A DNA stretch of 64,000 bases from Methanobacterium formicicum DSM 3637 (lineage in GTDB: Archaea; Methanobacteriota; Methanobacteria; Methanobacteriales; Methanobacteriaceae): assembly GCF_000302455.1 (NCBI RefSeq), contig NZ_AMPO01000001.1, positions 499,001 through 563,000 of the forward strand, read 5' to 3'. A model generated the notes under the pieces. That model ran no database searches. It saw only the letters and a list, made by a program, of their open reading frames with translations, and was not told the DNA's origin. Both the position numbers and the translations under genes were made by a program. Positions 7,940 to 17,185 of this stretch are shown here, one piece after another; the first letter of the stretch is position 1; each line of letters starts with the position of its first letter.

Positions 7940-9238
7940 TTGGAACTTGTAAAAAATGTTGTGTGCCCATTTTGCGGAACCCTATGTGATGACATAATCT
8001 GTAAAGTAGAGGATAATGAAATAGTAGGCACAATGAACGCATGTATAATAGGACACAGTAAATTTGTTCACACTGAAGGTGCTGAAAGATATACTAAACC
8101 ACTTGTGAGAAAGAATGGTGAATTTGTGGAAGTCACCATGGATGAAGCCATAGACAAAGCAGCACATATACTAGCAGATTCAAAGAGACCATTAATGTAT
8201 GGATGGAGCTGTACTGACTGTGATGCACAGGCAGTTGGAATTAAACTCGCCGAAGAAGCTAAAGCATGTATAGACAATACTGCTTCTGTTTGTCACGGAC
8301 CTTCTGTTCTGGGACTTCAGGATTCAGGATACCCCATATGTACTATGGGTGAAGTAAAAAACCGTGCAGATGTAGTTGTCTACTGGGGATGTAACCCAAT
8401 GCACGCACACCCAAGACATCTTTCAAGAAATGTATTCGCACGCGGGTTTTTCAGAGAAAGAGGCCGGTCTGATAGGACATTAATAGTTGTCGACCCTCGA
8501 AAATCAGATTCATCCAAACTAGCGGACATTCACCTGCAACTGGAGTATGACCATGATTATGAACTATTGGATGCCATCAGAAGTGTGGTAAACGGTAAGG
8601 ACATTCTCTATGATGAGGTTGCAGGAGTACCTCGAGAACTTATCTATGAAACTGCAGAAGTTCTTAAAAATGCACAGTTTGGTATACTCTTCTTTGGAAT
8701 GGGAATAACCCACAGTCGTGGAAAACACAGGAACATCGACACTGCCATCTGTCTTACGACTGATCTAAACGATGCATCCAAGTGGAATCTCATACCAATG
8801 AGAGGTCACTACAATGTTACTGGCTTCAACCAGGTATGTACATGGGAAGTTGGATATCCATACTGTGTTGATTTTGCAACCGGAATTCCAAGGTACAACC
8901 CTGGTGAATCAGGTTCAAACGACCTTCTCCAAAATAAAGAGACTGATGGAATGCTGGTAATAGCATCCGACCCTGGTGGAAACTTCCCACAGAAGGCACT
9001 TGAGAGAATGGCTGAGATCCCTATTGTGGCAATAGAACCGCACCGTACACCAACCACAGAGATGTCTGATGTAATCATTCCACCAGCAATTGTGGGTATG
9101 CAAGCAGAAGGTACTGCCTATAGGATGGAAGGAGTTCCAATCCGGATGAGAAAAGTTGTGGAGTCCGACCTGCTTCCAGATAGGGAGATTCTGGAAAGAA
9201 TCCTTGAAAAAGTCAAAGAGATCAACGCATCTAAATAA
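7940..9238 (+). CDS. fwdB: Formylmethanofuran dehydrogenase catalytic subunit FwdB (tungstopterin)
   Basis: FwdB reduces CO2 to formate at a bis-pterin tungsten or molybdenum centre. The N-terminus has the 4Fe-4S motif CPFCGTLC (Cys9, 12, 16) plus Cys35. Cys118, in SVCHGPS, is at the position I recall as the tungsten ligand in the Methanothermobacter FwdB structure; some relatives carry selenocysteine there. The 432-residue length is normal. Translation starts at TTG 7940 behind TGGAGGGATAAC. It is the last gene of the operon and is followed by a clear terminator. Confidence 0.94.
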   Translation: MELVKNVVCPFCGTLCDDIICKVEDNEIVGTMNACIIGHSKFVHTEGAERYTKPLVRKNGEFVEVTMDEAIDKAAHILADSKRPLMYGWSCTDCDAQAVGIKLAEEAKACIDNTASVCHGPSVLGLQDSGYPICTMGEVKNRADVVVYWGCNPMHAHPRHLSRNVFARGFFRERGRSDRTLIVVDPRKSDSSKLADIHLQLEYDHDYELLDAIRSVVNGKDILYDEVAGVPRELIYETAEVLKNAQFGILFFGMGITHSRGKHRNIDTAICLTTDLNDASKWNLIPMRGHYNVTGFNQVCTWEVGYPYCVDFATGIPRYNPGESGSNDLLQNKETDGMLVIASDPGGNFPQKALERMAEIPIVAIEPHRTPTTEMSDVIIPPAIVGMQAEGTAYRMEGVPIRMRKVVESDLLPDREILERILEKVKEINASK

Positions 9239-9239
9239 T

Positions 9240-9283
9240 AAGCCGGAATGGCTTTTTATTTTTATTTCTTTTTTTTTAATTGG
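9240..9283 (+). terminator. fwd operon terminator
   Basis: AAGCC-GGAAT-GGCTT forms a short hairpin directly after fwdB, followed by a T-rich tract of about 30 bases. This is the expected end of the fwd transcript; the next gene is on the opposite strand. Confidence 0.6.
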
Positions 9284-9331
9284 TTGCTTGTTCTATTGAT
9301 ACATTTTCCCTGATTTTTCAATAAATGGTTT

Positions 9332-11302
9332 TTAAGTAGTTCTTTTTAATCCAACAAATGTTTCATAGTAAGGAGCCCCATTACCATGGTCGCTCACAAG
9401 ATCAGGAGTCAAAATATTCACACATTTATTATATTTTCTCCATCCACCCCTATGGGTGAGAACGTAATCCGGTCTAATCTCATTATTTTCCTTAACTTTA
9501 ACCAAAAGTTTTCCCTGAATTGATTCGAGCCAGACTTCTTCACCATCTTCAATACCTTTTTCTTTAAGAACTTCTGGATGGACTTGTACCTCAAGAACAC
9601 TTTTTCCATGTTCATTATCCGGTATTTCTGAACCTATCCATCCTTGAGGGCTAACTGATAGTAATCTAAGGCTAAAACCCATATTTGTGTTGAAATTTTT
9701 ATTTAAAATTTCATCTGTAATTTTGAGATGAAGTTCAGTTGGAAACTCAAATTTCCCTGATTTAGTTTCAAATTTCCCATCAGAAAAGGGGGTTATTGGG
9801 GCAGATGGAAGCCGGTAAGGTTTTCTTTGAATGTCTTCCAGTGATATTCCCTCACGGATTATGGGTTCTGCTAGTTTACCCAACCATTCACGAGGGGTTC
9901 CTGCCATTTTTTCTCCAAATCCAAGCTTCACTGCTAATTCCTGGAATATCTGTAATTCGGATCTGGCCTCACCACAGGGAGGGGTAACGGGGTTGAGGGG
10001 GGATATCCAGTTATGACCATAGCTTCCAACCAGATCTTCCTCTTCCAAAAAGCAGGTTGCTGGTAAAAATAGGTTAGCCACATCAGCAGTATCATTTAAG
10101 AAATGATCGACCATTATAACATCATCAACACTTTGAAATGCCTTTTTCACTTTGTGGGTGTTGGCAAGCATTGCTAAAGGATTTCCTGCTGTGATAAAAA
10201 TGAGTTTAATAGGTGGGTCCTGTGTCCTGATCAGTTCTTCACCAACAATGGGTATGTTCAGTTTCCTCTGGTTGGGTGCAATATCATCAAGGGCATGCTC
10301 ATGGTTGAAGTAGCCATATTCATCAAAACCATGACTGACACCACCACCACTTTTTCCTATGTTCCCTGTAATGGCAGCCAGTGCATCAATAAGGCGGAAA
10401 GTCAAATGACTCTTCACGTAACGTTGCAAACCCCAACCTAATATGATGCTACTGGGATGACCATTTGCATACAACATTGCCAGTTTATAAAGGTCGTTCA
10501 GGGGGACATCGGTTATTCTGGAAAGTTCATTCAGGCTGTAATCATTCAGTAAATCATGGTAATCCTGAAAGTATTCTGTATTTTTGTGTATGAATTCTTC
10601 AGCAATGATTTTCTCTTTTAATATTATCTTAGCAATTGCTATGGCTAAAAAACTGTCGGAGCCCGGAACTGGCTGCAGGTACATATCTGCACTATGACTG
10701 GTTTTGGTGTTCACCGGATCAATTACTACTAATTTAGCCCCTTTTCGGTGTGCTTGTTTAATGATCTTCCACAGATGAATATCGGTGACTGCAGGATTTC
10801 GACCCCAAACCAATATAACTTTGCTGTTAAGATGATCAATGGGGTCATGGGATAGACGAACTCCCATGTCCATTTCCTGACCTGCCTGTCCTGTTCCTCC
10901 GCATATTGATCCGTAAAGGGTGGAAACTCCGCCTAATAGATTAAAAAAACGACGATTAATAAGTCTAAGTGCGGTTCTAGCTCCATAGCCTTGGTAATAA
11001 AGAATAGACTGGCTTCCGTAGTTTTCACAAGCATTCTTTATTTTAGTGGTGGTCATATCCAGGGCTTCATCCCAGCTAATCTGCACCCATTTACCATCTT
11101 CCTTTTTTAAGGGATGTAAAATTCTCCTATCGTTGTAAAGTCGTTCTTTTAAATAGTTTTTTGCGTTCCTGCAGATGAAACCACTGGTTATGTCATGTTC
11201 AGGATTTCCGTGCAATTTAACTATTTTTTCATTTTCTACTTGGGCTATTATGCTGCATGTTCCGGGGCAGTCAGCTGTACATGCTGTTAAAATTTCCCTC
11301 AT
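9332..11302 (-). CDS. Molybdopterin-dependent oxidoreductase of unknown substrate
   Basis: A 656-residue member of the DMSO-reductase/formate dehydrogenase superfamily. The N-terminal 4Fe-4S site is Cys8, Cys12, Cys16 and Cys44 (CTADCPGTC, GFICRNAK). The metal-ligand region is YGSICGGTG near residue 132, where the cysteine would be the Mo/W ligand. The pterin-dinucleotide-binding domain is at the C-terminus (VHPEVLKEKGIEDGEEVWL near 580). There is no Tat signal, so it should be cytoplasmic. No electron-transfer partner gene is adjacent: it lies alone between the fwd and nif operons. Substrate cannot be read from the sequence; formate or a sulfur or arsenic compound are all possible. ATG 11302 follows CGGAG. 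Confidence 0.8.
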   Translation of the reverse strand: MREILTACTADCPGTCSIIAQVENEKIVKLHGNPEHDITSGFICRNAKNYLKERLYNDRRILHPLKKEDGKWVQISWDEALDMTTTKIKNACENYGSQSILYYQGYGARTALRLINRRFFNLLGGVSTLYGSICGGTGQAGQEMDMGVRLSHDPIDHLNSKVILVWGRNPAVTDIHLWKIIKQAHRKGAKLVVIDPVNTKTSHSADMYLQPVPGSDSFLAIAIAKIILKEKIIAEEFIHKNTEYFQDYHDLLNDYSLNELSRITDVPLNDLYKLAMLYANGHPSSIILGWGLQRYVKSHLTFRLIDALAAITGNIGKSGGGVSHGFDEYGYFNHEHALDDIAPNQRKLNIPIVGEELIRTQDPPIKLIFITAGNPLAMLANTHKVKKAFQSVDDVIMVDHFLNDTADVANLFLPATCFLEEEDLVGSYGHNWISPLNPVTPPCGEARSELQIFQELAVKLGFGEKMAGTPREWLGKLAEPIIREGISLEDIQRKPYRLPSAPITPFSDGKFETKSGKFEFPTELHLKITDEILNKNFNTNMGFSLRLLSVSPQGWIGSEIPDNEHGKSVLEVQVHPEVLKEKGIEDGEEVWLESIQGKLLVKVKENNEIRPDYVLTHRGGWRKYNKCVNILTPDLVSDHGNGAPYYETFVGLKRTT

Positions 11303-11394
11303 AAAAATTCTCCGATATGTCTGTAATATTCAAATATATCTTTAATATGGAATATTAAGCTTAAAAGTGGGATAAAGTATTGATGAGCTGTGAG

Positions 11395-11466
11395 TTAATA
11401 GACTCTACTCATTTAATAGACTCTACTCATTTAATAGACTCTACTCATTTAATAGACTCTACTTAT
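11395..11466. repeat. Four tandem copies of an 18-bp unit
   Basis: The unit TTAATAGACTCTACTCAT is repeated at 11395, 11413, 11431 and 11449; the first three are identical and the last has one C-to-T change. It lies upstream of the orphan oxidoreductase (about 95 bases before its ATG) and behind the nif operon. Near-perfect identity indicates a young expansion. Confidence 0.85.
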
Positions 11467-11533
11467 TTTAGTATTTTATTAATTTTCAATCAAAACCCCT
11501 CTAAAAAGAAATATTTATCAAAAAATAAAGAAA

Positions 11534-11553
11534 TTCCTCCCTTTGGAGGAATC
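11534..11553 (-). terminator. nif operon terminator
   Basis: ATTCCTCC-CTTT-GGAGGAAT is a perfect 8-bp stem with a 4-base loop, 25 bases beyond the last ferredoxin stop codon. On the minus strand it is followed by TTTCTTTATTTTTT, so it should end the nif transcript. Confidence 0.65.
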
Positions 11554-11578
11554 TAATTTTCTTATTTTTTATTTAGTT

Positions 11579-11767
11579 TTATTCTGTTATATTTATGGCT
11601 GAGCTGGGACATAGATCCTGGCACATTTCGCATAAATTACAGTCTTCCCCTGATTTGGTGATTATTTTATTATTTTCCAGTTGAAAAATTGACATGGGGC
11701 AGGAATCTACACATTCTGCACAGTCACTGGCATCACATTTATCATGATCAATCTTTATTATGGGCAT
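11579..11767 (-). CDS. Two-cluster ferredoxin at the end of the nif operon
   Basis: A 62-residue ferredoxin. The second cluster motif is canonical (CNLCEMCQDLCP); the first is irregular (CDASDCAECVDSCP), with three extra residues after the first cysteine. The ATG at 11767 lies inside the end of the NifX-like gene, overlapping by 20 bases, with GGAGGGAGAAG in front. Its place suggests electron supply to nitrogenase reductase or to cofactor assembly. Confidence 0.82.
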   Translation of the reverse strand: MPIIKIDHDKCDASDCAECVDSCPMSIFQLENNKIITKSGEDCNLCEMCQDLCPSSAINITE

Positions 11768-12122
11768 CTTCTCCCTCCAATTGCTTATTTGATTTTATTT
11801 CCTGGATAACTGAAGTAAGATAACCGGTTATTGCATTGGTTATGGTCTCTTTTTTCGATTCTACTACTTCAATTCCAAATTCCTGTAATTTTTGACGGGG
11901 TTCATCACCTATTCTTCGGCAAAATACTACCCGACAATCTTTCAAAATTTCTAAACCTCTTTTCCAACGATATTCATGATCATAAATTGGTTTTTTGCTT
12001 TTTTCTCTCAATTCTAAAAATTCGAGGCCTCCTTTTCCCATCTGGAAGATGAGATAGTGACTGGCCTGTCCGAAGTGCTGGTCTACGGTCTCACCATCGC
12101 TAGAGGCAACTGCGATCTTCAT
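11748..12122 (-). CDS. nifX: NifX/NafY-type FeMo-cofactor carrier protein
   Basis: A 124-residue protein of the dinitrogenase iron-molybdenum cofactor-binding family, recognised by MKIAVASSDGETVDQHFGQA at the N-terminus and CRVVFCRRIGDEPRQKL in the middle. These proteins carry FeMo-co or its precursor between NifB, NifEN and apo-dinitrogenase. It is in the nif operon behind nifN, as in other methanogens. NifX and NafY cannot be separated from sequence alone. The 3' end overlaps the downstream ferredoxin. Confidence 0.82.
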   Translation of the reverse strand: MKIAVASSDGETVDQHFGQASHYLIFQMGKGGLEFLELREKSKKPIYDHEYRWKRGLEILKDCRVVFCRRIGDEPRQKLQEFGIEVVESKKETITNAITGYLTSVIQEIKSNKQLEGEDAHNKD

Positions 12123-12143
12123 TTAATCCTCCAGGGGATTGTT

Positions 12144-12413
12144 TTAATAAGTTTTTAATAGTCTTTTTTTCCCCGTATTTCGATTTTTAGTTTTAATTAT
12201 CTTTTCTGCTGTATTCTTGTCATGATCTGGAATATTTATGATAATGGCTGCTTCTGGGCATATCTCTAAACATTCCTGACACATTTTGCAGTAAACAGGG
12301 GATGTAACAGTTACTACATCAGTGATTGTGAAAACATTATTTGGGCAGACATACGCACATTTGCCGCATTTTGAACCTTGACAACGGTTTTGGTTTAATA
12401 TAATGTCGATCAT
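12144..12413 (-). CDS. Two-cluster ferredoxin between nifN and nifX
   Basis: An 89-residue ferredoxin-like protein with CQGSKCGKCAYVCP (irregular spacing after the first cysteine) and CKMCQECLEICP. A lysine- and arginine-rich tail of about 25 residues follows the second cluster, unusual for a ferredoxin. Two ATG codons are close: 12419 lies only three bases behind AAGGAG, while 12413 has normal spacing and is preferred. A nif-specific electron carrier is likely by position. Confidence 0.78.
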   Translation of the reverse strand: MIDIILNQNRCQGSKCGKCAYVCPNNVFTITDVVTVTSPVYCKMCQECLEICPEAAIIINIPDHDKNTAEKIIKTKNRNTGKKRLLKTY

Positions 12414-12463
12414 GCCCATATACTCCTTTAAACACCTGCTAATTCATTTAACTATTAATTAAT

Positions 12464-13894
12464 TTAATTTTCCATACCCTCAATTAACTCATAACCTGCT
12501 TCATCATAGTAGTGCTGGATGATGGTGTTGGTAAGTTGATCCAAAAGATTTAAACTTCCACTGTAACCTAAAATGCGGATTCTCTGGGCACCTACCCGGT
12601 CAAATATTGGGAATCCTACTCTAAACAGGGGAATATTTTCCTCCACGGCTACACGTGCTCCGTAAGAGTTTCCTATCAGGAGATCTACTCCCGTTTTTTT
12701 GACTTCCTGGTGCAGATCATAGAGATCTCCGCCATTGATTATCACTGGATCATGCCCAGTTTTGCAGATGATCTTTTGAATATCTGCACTGAATTTACTG
12801 CTGTGGGTGCCAGTGGCAATAATCGCAGGTTCCATGCCCATCTCAGTCAGAAAACTCACCATGCCTAATACTAAATCTGGATCTCCATAGATTGCCACTT
12901 TTCGCCCGTAATTGTAGGCTTGGGAATCAACCAAAGCATCCAGTAATCTGCCACGGTCGCGTTCCATCTCTGGGGGGATACTTTCAACATCTTTCAGGGA
13001 GGAAAGGGTGCTTATGAATTGATCAGTGTTCTCCAGGCCCACCGGGAGGGGTAGTGTAACATGGGGAACACCAAATCTTTTCTTAAGGAAGATCCCACCT
13101 GAATCTGCGTGTTTAGAGAGGGTTAATGTAATTTTTGAATTGGATGTTCGTCTGATTTCATCTAAAGTTGTTCCACCTGATGGTAAAAATTCTATTGATC
13201 CATTTAAAGGAGCATGGAGTGATTCGGAGGTATCCGTGAGGATAATGTTATCCAGTTCCATAAGATCTAATATGTGTTTAATCTCCTCCACATCTGCGGG
13301 GGCCAGGTTTCCAGGGATGATATTGATTACATCATTTTTATCCTCTGATTTTGGGGGTAAAGCCAGACTTTCTAATATGGCTTTAATGGTTTTATCATAG
13401 CCTTCTACATGAGAACCCGTATAACTGGGAGTGGATACTGTTATTATGGGTGGAAGTTCCTCTTTATTAAGTTTAAAGTGGGATTCACGAAATTTATTTA
13501 TTATACCATCTACATCATCCCCAATGGTCTCGGTAAGACAACTGGAAGTAACCCCAATCAGGGTGGGATGGTACTGTAAGTTCATGGTTTCCATGGCTTT
13601 TATAAGGTTTTTTTCGCCACCGTACACCACGGTACTTTCACTCATGGATGTGGAAGACACGTTAATTGGTTCCCTGAAATGACGGCATAATTGGAATCGC
13701 ATGTAGGTACTGCATCCCTGTGAACCATGTATAAGTGGCATAGCACCTTCAATACCCAGAAGGGCCTGCACAGCACCCATGGGTTGACACATTCTACAGG
13801 GATTGATCACTGCAAATTTCTTTTTATTAGTCTCAAGGGATTTCCCAGGTGATGTAACCTTATCTGGAGGGATATTCTCAGGAGTACTGTGCAA
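12464..13894 (-). CDS. nifN: Nitrogenase cofactor scaffold subunit NifN
   Basis: NifN pairs with NifE to form the scaffold on which the FeMo cofactor is matured. The 476-residue protein belongs to the NifK/NifN branch: PCRMCQPMGAVQALLG near residue 32 and LIHGSQGCSTYMRFQLCRHF near 54 retain P-cluster-like cysteines. Its TTG start directly follows the nifE stop, with GAGGTGATG as binding site overlapping the nifE end, so the pair is translationally coupled. About 25 polar residues precede the conserved core. Confidence 0.9.
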   Translation of the reverse strand: MHSTPENIPPDKVTSPGKSLETNKKKFAVINPCRMCQPMGAVQALLGIEGAMPLIHGSQGCSTYMRFQLCRHFREPINVSSTSMSESTVVYGGEKNLIKAMETMNLQYHPTLIGVTSSCLTETIGDDVDGIINKFRESHFKLNKEELPPIITVSTPSYTGSHVEGYDKTIKAILESLALPPKSEDKNDVINIIPGNLAPADVEEIKHILDLMELDNIILTDTSESLHAPLNGSIEFLPSGGTTLDEIRRTSNSKITLTLSKHADSGGIFLKKRFGVPHVTLPLPVGLENTDQFISTLSSLKDVESIPPEMERDRGRLLDALVDSQAYNYGRKVAIYGDPDLVLGMVSFLTEMGMEPAIIATGTHSSKFSADIQKIICKTGHDPVIINGGDLYDLHQEVKKTGVDLLIGNSYGARVAVEENIPLFRVGFPIFDRVGAQRIRILGYSGSLNLLDQLTNTIIQHYYDEAGYELIEGMEN

Positions 13895-15709
13895 TTACAT
13901 CACCTCTGGGGAAATTTTTGTTTTGGATGAACATTCTTTCACGGATTTTTTGCATTTCATTGAATTAGACTTCTCTTTACAAGCTGATATTTCACAATAA
14001 GTTTCTTTATAATTTGATACTTTAAATTGGGTTTCTTTATAATCTGATACTTTAGAGTTGGATTTTTTACAACCTGATACTTTAGAGTGGGCCGTTGCTT
14101 TTGTATTTATCAAAGGTGATGATTTTGAGGGATATTTCGTTGGATTATTAAAAACTGAGCCCTGTTTTAATTTGGCAGTGTATTTCCAAACTGGACTTGA
14201 CACTGCCCGATCCACTTCCCTGGCAAAGTTTAGGAATCCCTGAAAACCGGCAAAAGAGCTGATACGGTCATGGTTAAAGTCGCAGAACGCTACTCCCATT
14301 TTCAGTGACATATATTTCTCTTTTGCTCCTGAAACCAGTAAATCTGGTTGGTATTTCTCCAGAAGTCTGGCCAGTTCCATGGCATTGGCATCATCCACAA
14401 TGAGGGTTCCATCTCTCACAGTCTCTTTTATCCGCTGATAGTCTTCAGGCAACCCATTTTGAGTTCCAGTCATCAGTACTTCCATTCCCAGCTCTTCAAA
14501 TGCTCTGATAAGAGACCAAGCCTTATTTCCCCCAACATAAACCGCAACTTTCTTACCAGTTAAACGTTGCCTGTAGGGAGTAATGGCATCTCTGATTCGG
14601 CTGGTTTCCAGTTCAATGAGCTTTTCAGTTGCCTCCATCATCACCGGGTCGTTGAAAAATTCAGCTATGGATCTGAGGGATTTTGAAGTTTCTTCAACTC
14701 CGAAAAAGTTTACTCTGACCTGAGGAATATTGTAACGTTCTTCCATGGAATCAGCCAAGTAACGGGATGATTTCTGGCACTGTACCAGGTTCAGATGGGC
14801 TAAATGGGCATTTGCTATATCTTCAACCCGTGAGTCTCCTGTAATCACCGCTTGAATGGAAACTCCAATTTTTTCCAGGAGTGGTTTCATTGCCCAGAAA
14901 TCTCCAGCCACATTGAACTCTCCTAAAATGTTTATCAAGTAATCAGTTGTTGCTGGAGGGTCTTCTGTATTTGTAGGGGGAATATTTATTTCAAGAGTGT
15001 CCATTTTCTTTTGGGGAGTTTTTATACTTTTTTGAGAAGTTTTTATACTTTTCTGGGGAGGTTCGGTACCAATGAGGTATTCTAGCATGGCATCACAGGC
15101 AAGCTGGTGTCCCAGTGATTTATTAACGCTCCTGAAACCTTCTGATTGGACTGGTATAACTCTTGATCCAGTGATTTCGGTTGCTTCACGGCAAACACTT
15201 TTAATATCATCTCCAATTAACCCCACCACACAAGTGGCGTAGACGAAAATAGCAGCAGGTTTGAATAACTGGTTCAACTCTACTATGGTTTCCAGGAGTT
15301 TTTTCTCGCCTCCGAAGACAATGTCCTTTTCCTGGAGATCCGTGGAGAACCCATTACGATAGAGTTCAGATCCTGATGACCTACTTCCACGAATATCCCA
15401 TGTGCATGATGCACAGCCCAGAGGACCGTGTACCAAGTGGATGGCATCGGTTATGGGCATTAAAACCACCCTGGCCCCACCATAAACGCATGATCGTTGA
15501 GTTACCATTCCAGGGACACTGGCCTGGTTACATGCAGGAGTGGATTCATTGCCCTCTCTTTTGATGCACATATGCTTCTTTCGAGATTTCAGGGTACTTA
15601 TCACTTCTTTTGGTATTTTAGGAATTTTAATATCCTGCAGATCCAGGGAAGAAATCACTTCTTTATCCCCCTTTTGGGGGTTATGGTGAGATTTATTATT
15701 CTTTTGCAT
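13895..15709 (-). CDS. nifE: Nitrogenase cofactor scaffold subunit NifE with long C-terminal tail
   Basis: NifE is the alpha-like scaffold subunit. Conserved features include VHGPLGCASCTWDIRGSR near residue 93, the cofactor-region cysteine in LVQCQKSSRYL and the C-terminal GFQGFLNFAREV. At 604 residues it is about 130 longer than usual. The extra length is an insertion near residue 218 with repeated QKSIKT, and an 80-residue tail after VSSPVWKYTAKL. The tail holds four degenerate ten-residue repeats (such as SKVSDYKET and FKVSNYKET) and then a cysteine- and lysine-rich end. Both look low-complexity and recently grown. The gene follows nifK by 87 bases, without an obvious strong ribosome binding site. 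Confidence 0.9.
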   Translation of the reverse strand: MQKNNKSHHNPQKGDKEVISSLDLQDIKIPKIPKEVISTLKSRKKHMCIKREGNESTPACNQASVPGMVTQRSCVYGGARVVLMPITDAIHLVHGPLGCASCTWDIRGSRSSGSELYRNGFSTDLQEKDIVFGGEKKLLETIVELNQLFKPAAIFVYATCVVGLIGDDIKSVCREATEITGSRVIPVQSEGFRSVNKSLGHQLACDAMLEYLIGTEPPQKSIKTSQKSIKTPQKKMDTLEINIPPTNTEDPPATTDYLINILGEFNVAGDFWAMKPLLEKIGVSIQAVITGDSRVEDIANAHLAHLNLVQCQKSSRYLADSMEERYNIPQVRVNFFGVEETSKSLRSIAEFFNDPVMMEATEKLIELETSRIRDAITPYRQRLTGKKVAVYVGGNKAWSLIRAFEELGMEVLMTGTQNGLPEDYQRIKETVRDGTLIVDDANAMELARLLEKYQPDLLVSGAKEKYMSLKMGVAFCDFNHDRISSFAGFQGFLNFAREVDRAVSSPVWKYTAKLKQGSVFNNPTKYPSKSSPLINTKATAHSKVSGCKKSNSKVSDYKETQFKVSNYKETYCEISACKEKSNSMKCKKSVKECSSKTKISPEVM

Positions 15710-15796
15710 TAGATAACCGTTAATTTATATTTTTTTTCATTTTTTAGCTACTTAATATATATTTTTTAAAAAAAATTTATGAAAATTTTGATCATT

Positions 15797-17185
15797 TTAC
15801 TGCTGTAATTTCCAGTGTTCGTCAGCATAGTATTTGTCAAACACAGTATTGGTTATTCGGTCTATTAGATTAACTGAACCATTATAACCTACAATAGGGA
15901 CTCTGTGATATCCTGCTCGGTCATAAACTGGATATCCAACTCTTACCAATGGAATATCGAGGTGTTTAGCAAATAATCTGCCATCAGAGTGACCAATCAT
16001 CATTTCTACTGGTTCTTCCTCTAATTTAACTTCTAAAGCTCTTAGATCGCTTCCTATCATGACATCTACTGGTTCATCTGATTCTTTGGCTACTTTTTTC
16101 ATTTCACTAACGAATTCTGGATTTTCAACACCAGTACAAACCACGGATGGGATCATTCCCAGTTCACATACAAAGCGGGCTATCCCTGCACTTATGGCTG
16201 GATCTCCAAATATGGCTACTTTACGTCCGAAAAGATACCTTGATGCGAGATCTGCCATGGAATCTATTAAGAGTCCTCTTTCATCCAGAACAGAATCTGG
16301 AATTTCTGTGTCGGTGAATTTTTTCAAATTTCTCAGGAAATTATCGGTATTTTTAACACCAATGGGTATAGGACCTACAGCAGCAGGAACTTCATACTTT
16401 TTCTCAAGAGAAAGGGCACCAGAACCTGCATATCCGCACAAAGCTATTGTTCCAAGGCTGTTAGATGAATCTTCTATTTCTTCAAGAGTTGTTCCTCCTT
16501 TAGGATAGAATGGTCTGGTTTCAGTTGTTGAGGGGCGGAGTGGTGAATCAAATGGATCAGATATGTCGGTGAGTATGATCCCATCAATTCCCATAAGTCC
16601 CATTATATGTTTTATTTCTCTGATATCTCCTGGATTAACGATTCCTGGAATTATATTGACCTTTTCATTACTATCTTCAGGATCTTGGGCTAAATTATTC
16701 ACCAATGCGTTAATACCATTGTCGTAACCTTTGAAATGGGTTTCTACAAAACTGGGGGTGCTTATGGGTACAATTTTTATTTTTTCTGCTTTTTCTTCCC
16801 CTATTTTTTGTTTTAGTTCTTCCTTAGCTATTTTGATGAAACCTTCCATGTCATCTCCAATAATTTCACTGGAGCAGGTGCTTATGGCGCCGATCACACT
16901 TGGTTTAAACCGGACTGCCAGGTTTCCAATACCGGATATCAGGTTTTTTCTTCCGCCGAAAACTGCGGCATCTTCGTGTAGTGATGTTACTGCAATTTCT
17001 GAAGGTTCCCTGAAATGTCTGGAGAATGAGTATCTCACAAAGGTTGAACATCCTTGAGATCCGTGAACCAGTGGAAGACCTCTTCTTATTCCGGCAACTG
17101 CATACATGGCACCCATGGGCTGGCAGGTAACCAGGGGATTTATAACTGCAGTTCTATCCCTTTTCATTACATTGGCACAGCTCAT
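15797..17185 (-). CDS. nifK: Nitrogenase MoFe protein beta subunit NifK
   Basis: NifK forms the P-cluster with NifD. The 462-residue protein has TCQPMGAMYAVAG near residue 20, LVHGSQGCSTFVRYSFSRHF near 35 and the CSSEIIGDD segment near 110, which supply the P-cluster ligands. It is the short archaeal form, lacking the N-terminal extension of proteobacterial NifK. Its ATG shares a base with the nifD stop (TAATG), with AGGAGGTCC just upstream, consistent with equal synthesis of both subunits. Confidence 0.94.
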   Translation of the reverse strand: MSCANVMKRDRTAVINPLVTCQPMGAMYAVAGIRRGLPLVHGSQGCSTFVRYSFSRHFREPSEIAVTSLHEDAAVFGGRKNLISGIGNLAVRFKPSVIGAISTCSSEIIGDDMEGFIKIAKEELKQKIGEEKAEKIKIVPISTPSFVETHFKGYDNGINALVNNLAQDPEDSNEKVNIIPGIVNPGDIREIKHIMGLMGIDGIILTDISDPFDSPLRPSTTETRPFYPKGGTTLEEIEDSSNSLGTIALCGYAGSGALSLEKKYEVPAAVGPIPIGVKNTDNFLRNLKKFTDTEIPDSVLDERGLLIDSMADLASRYLFGRKVAIFGDPAISAGIARFVCELGMIPSVVCTGVENPEFVSEMKKVAKESDEPVDVMIGSDLRALEVKLEEEPVEMMIGHSDGRLFAKHLDIPLVRVGYPVYDRAGYHRVPIVGYNGSVNLIDRITNTVFDKYYADEHWKLQQ

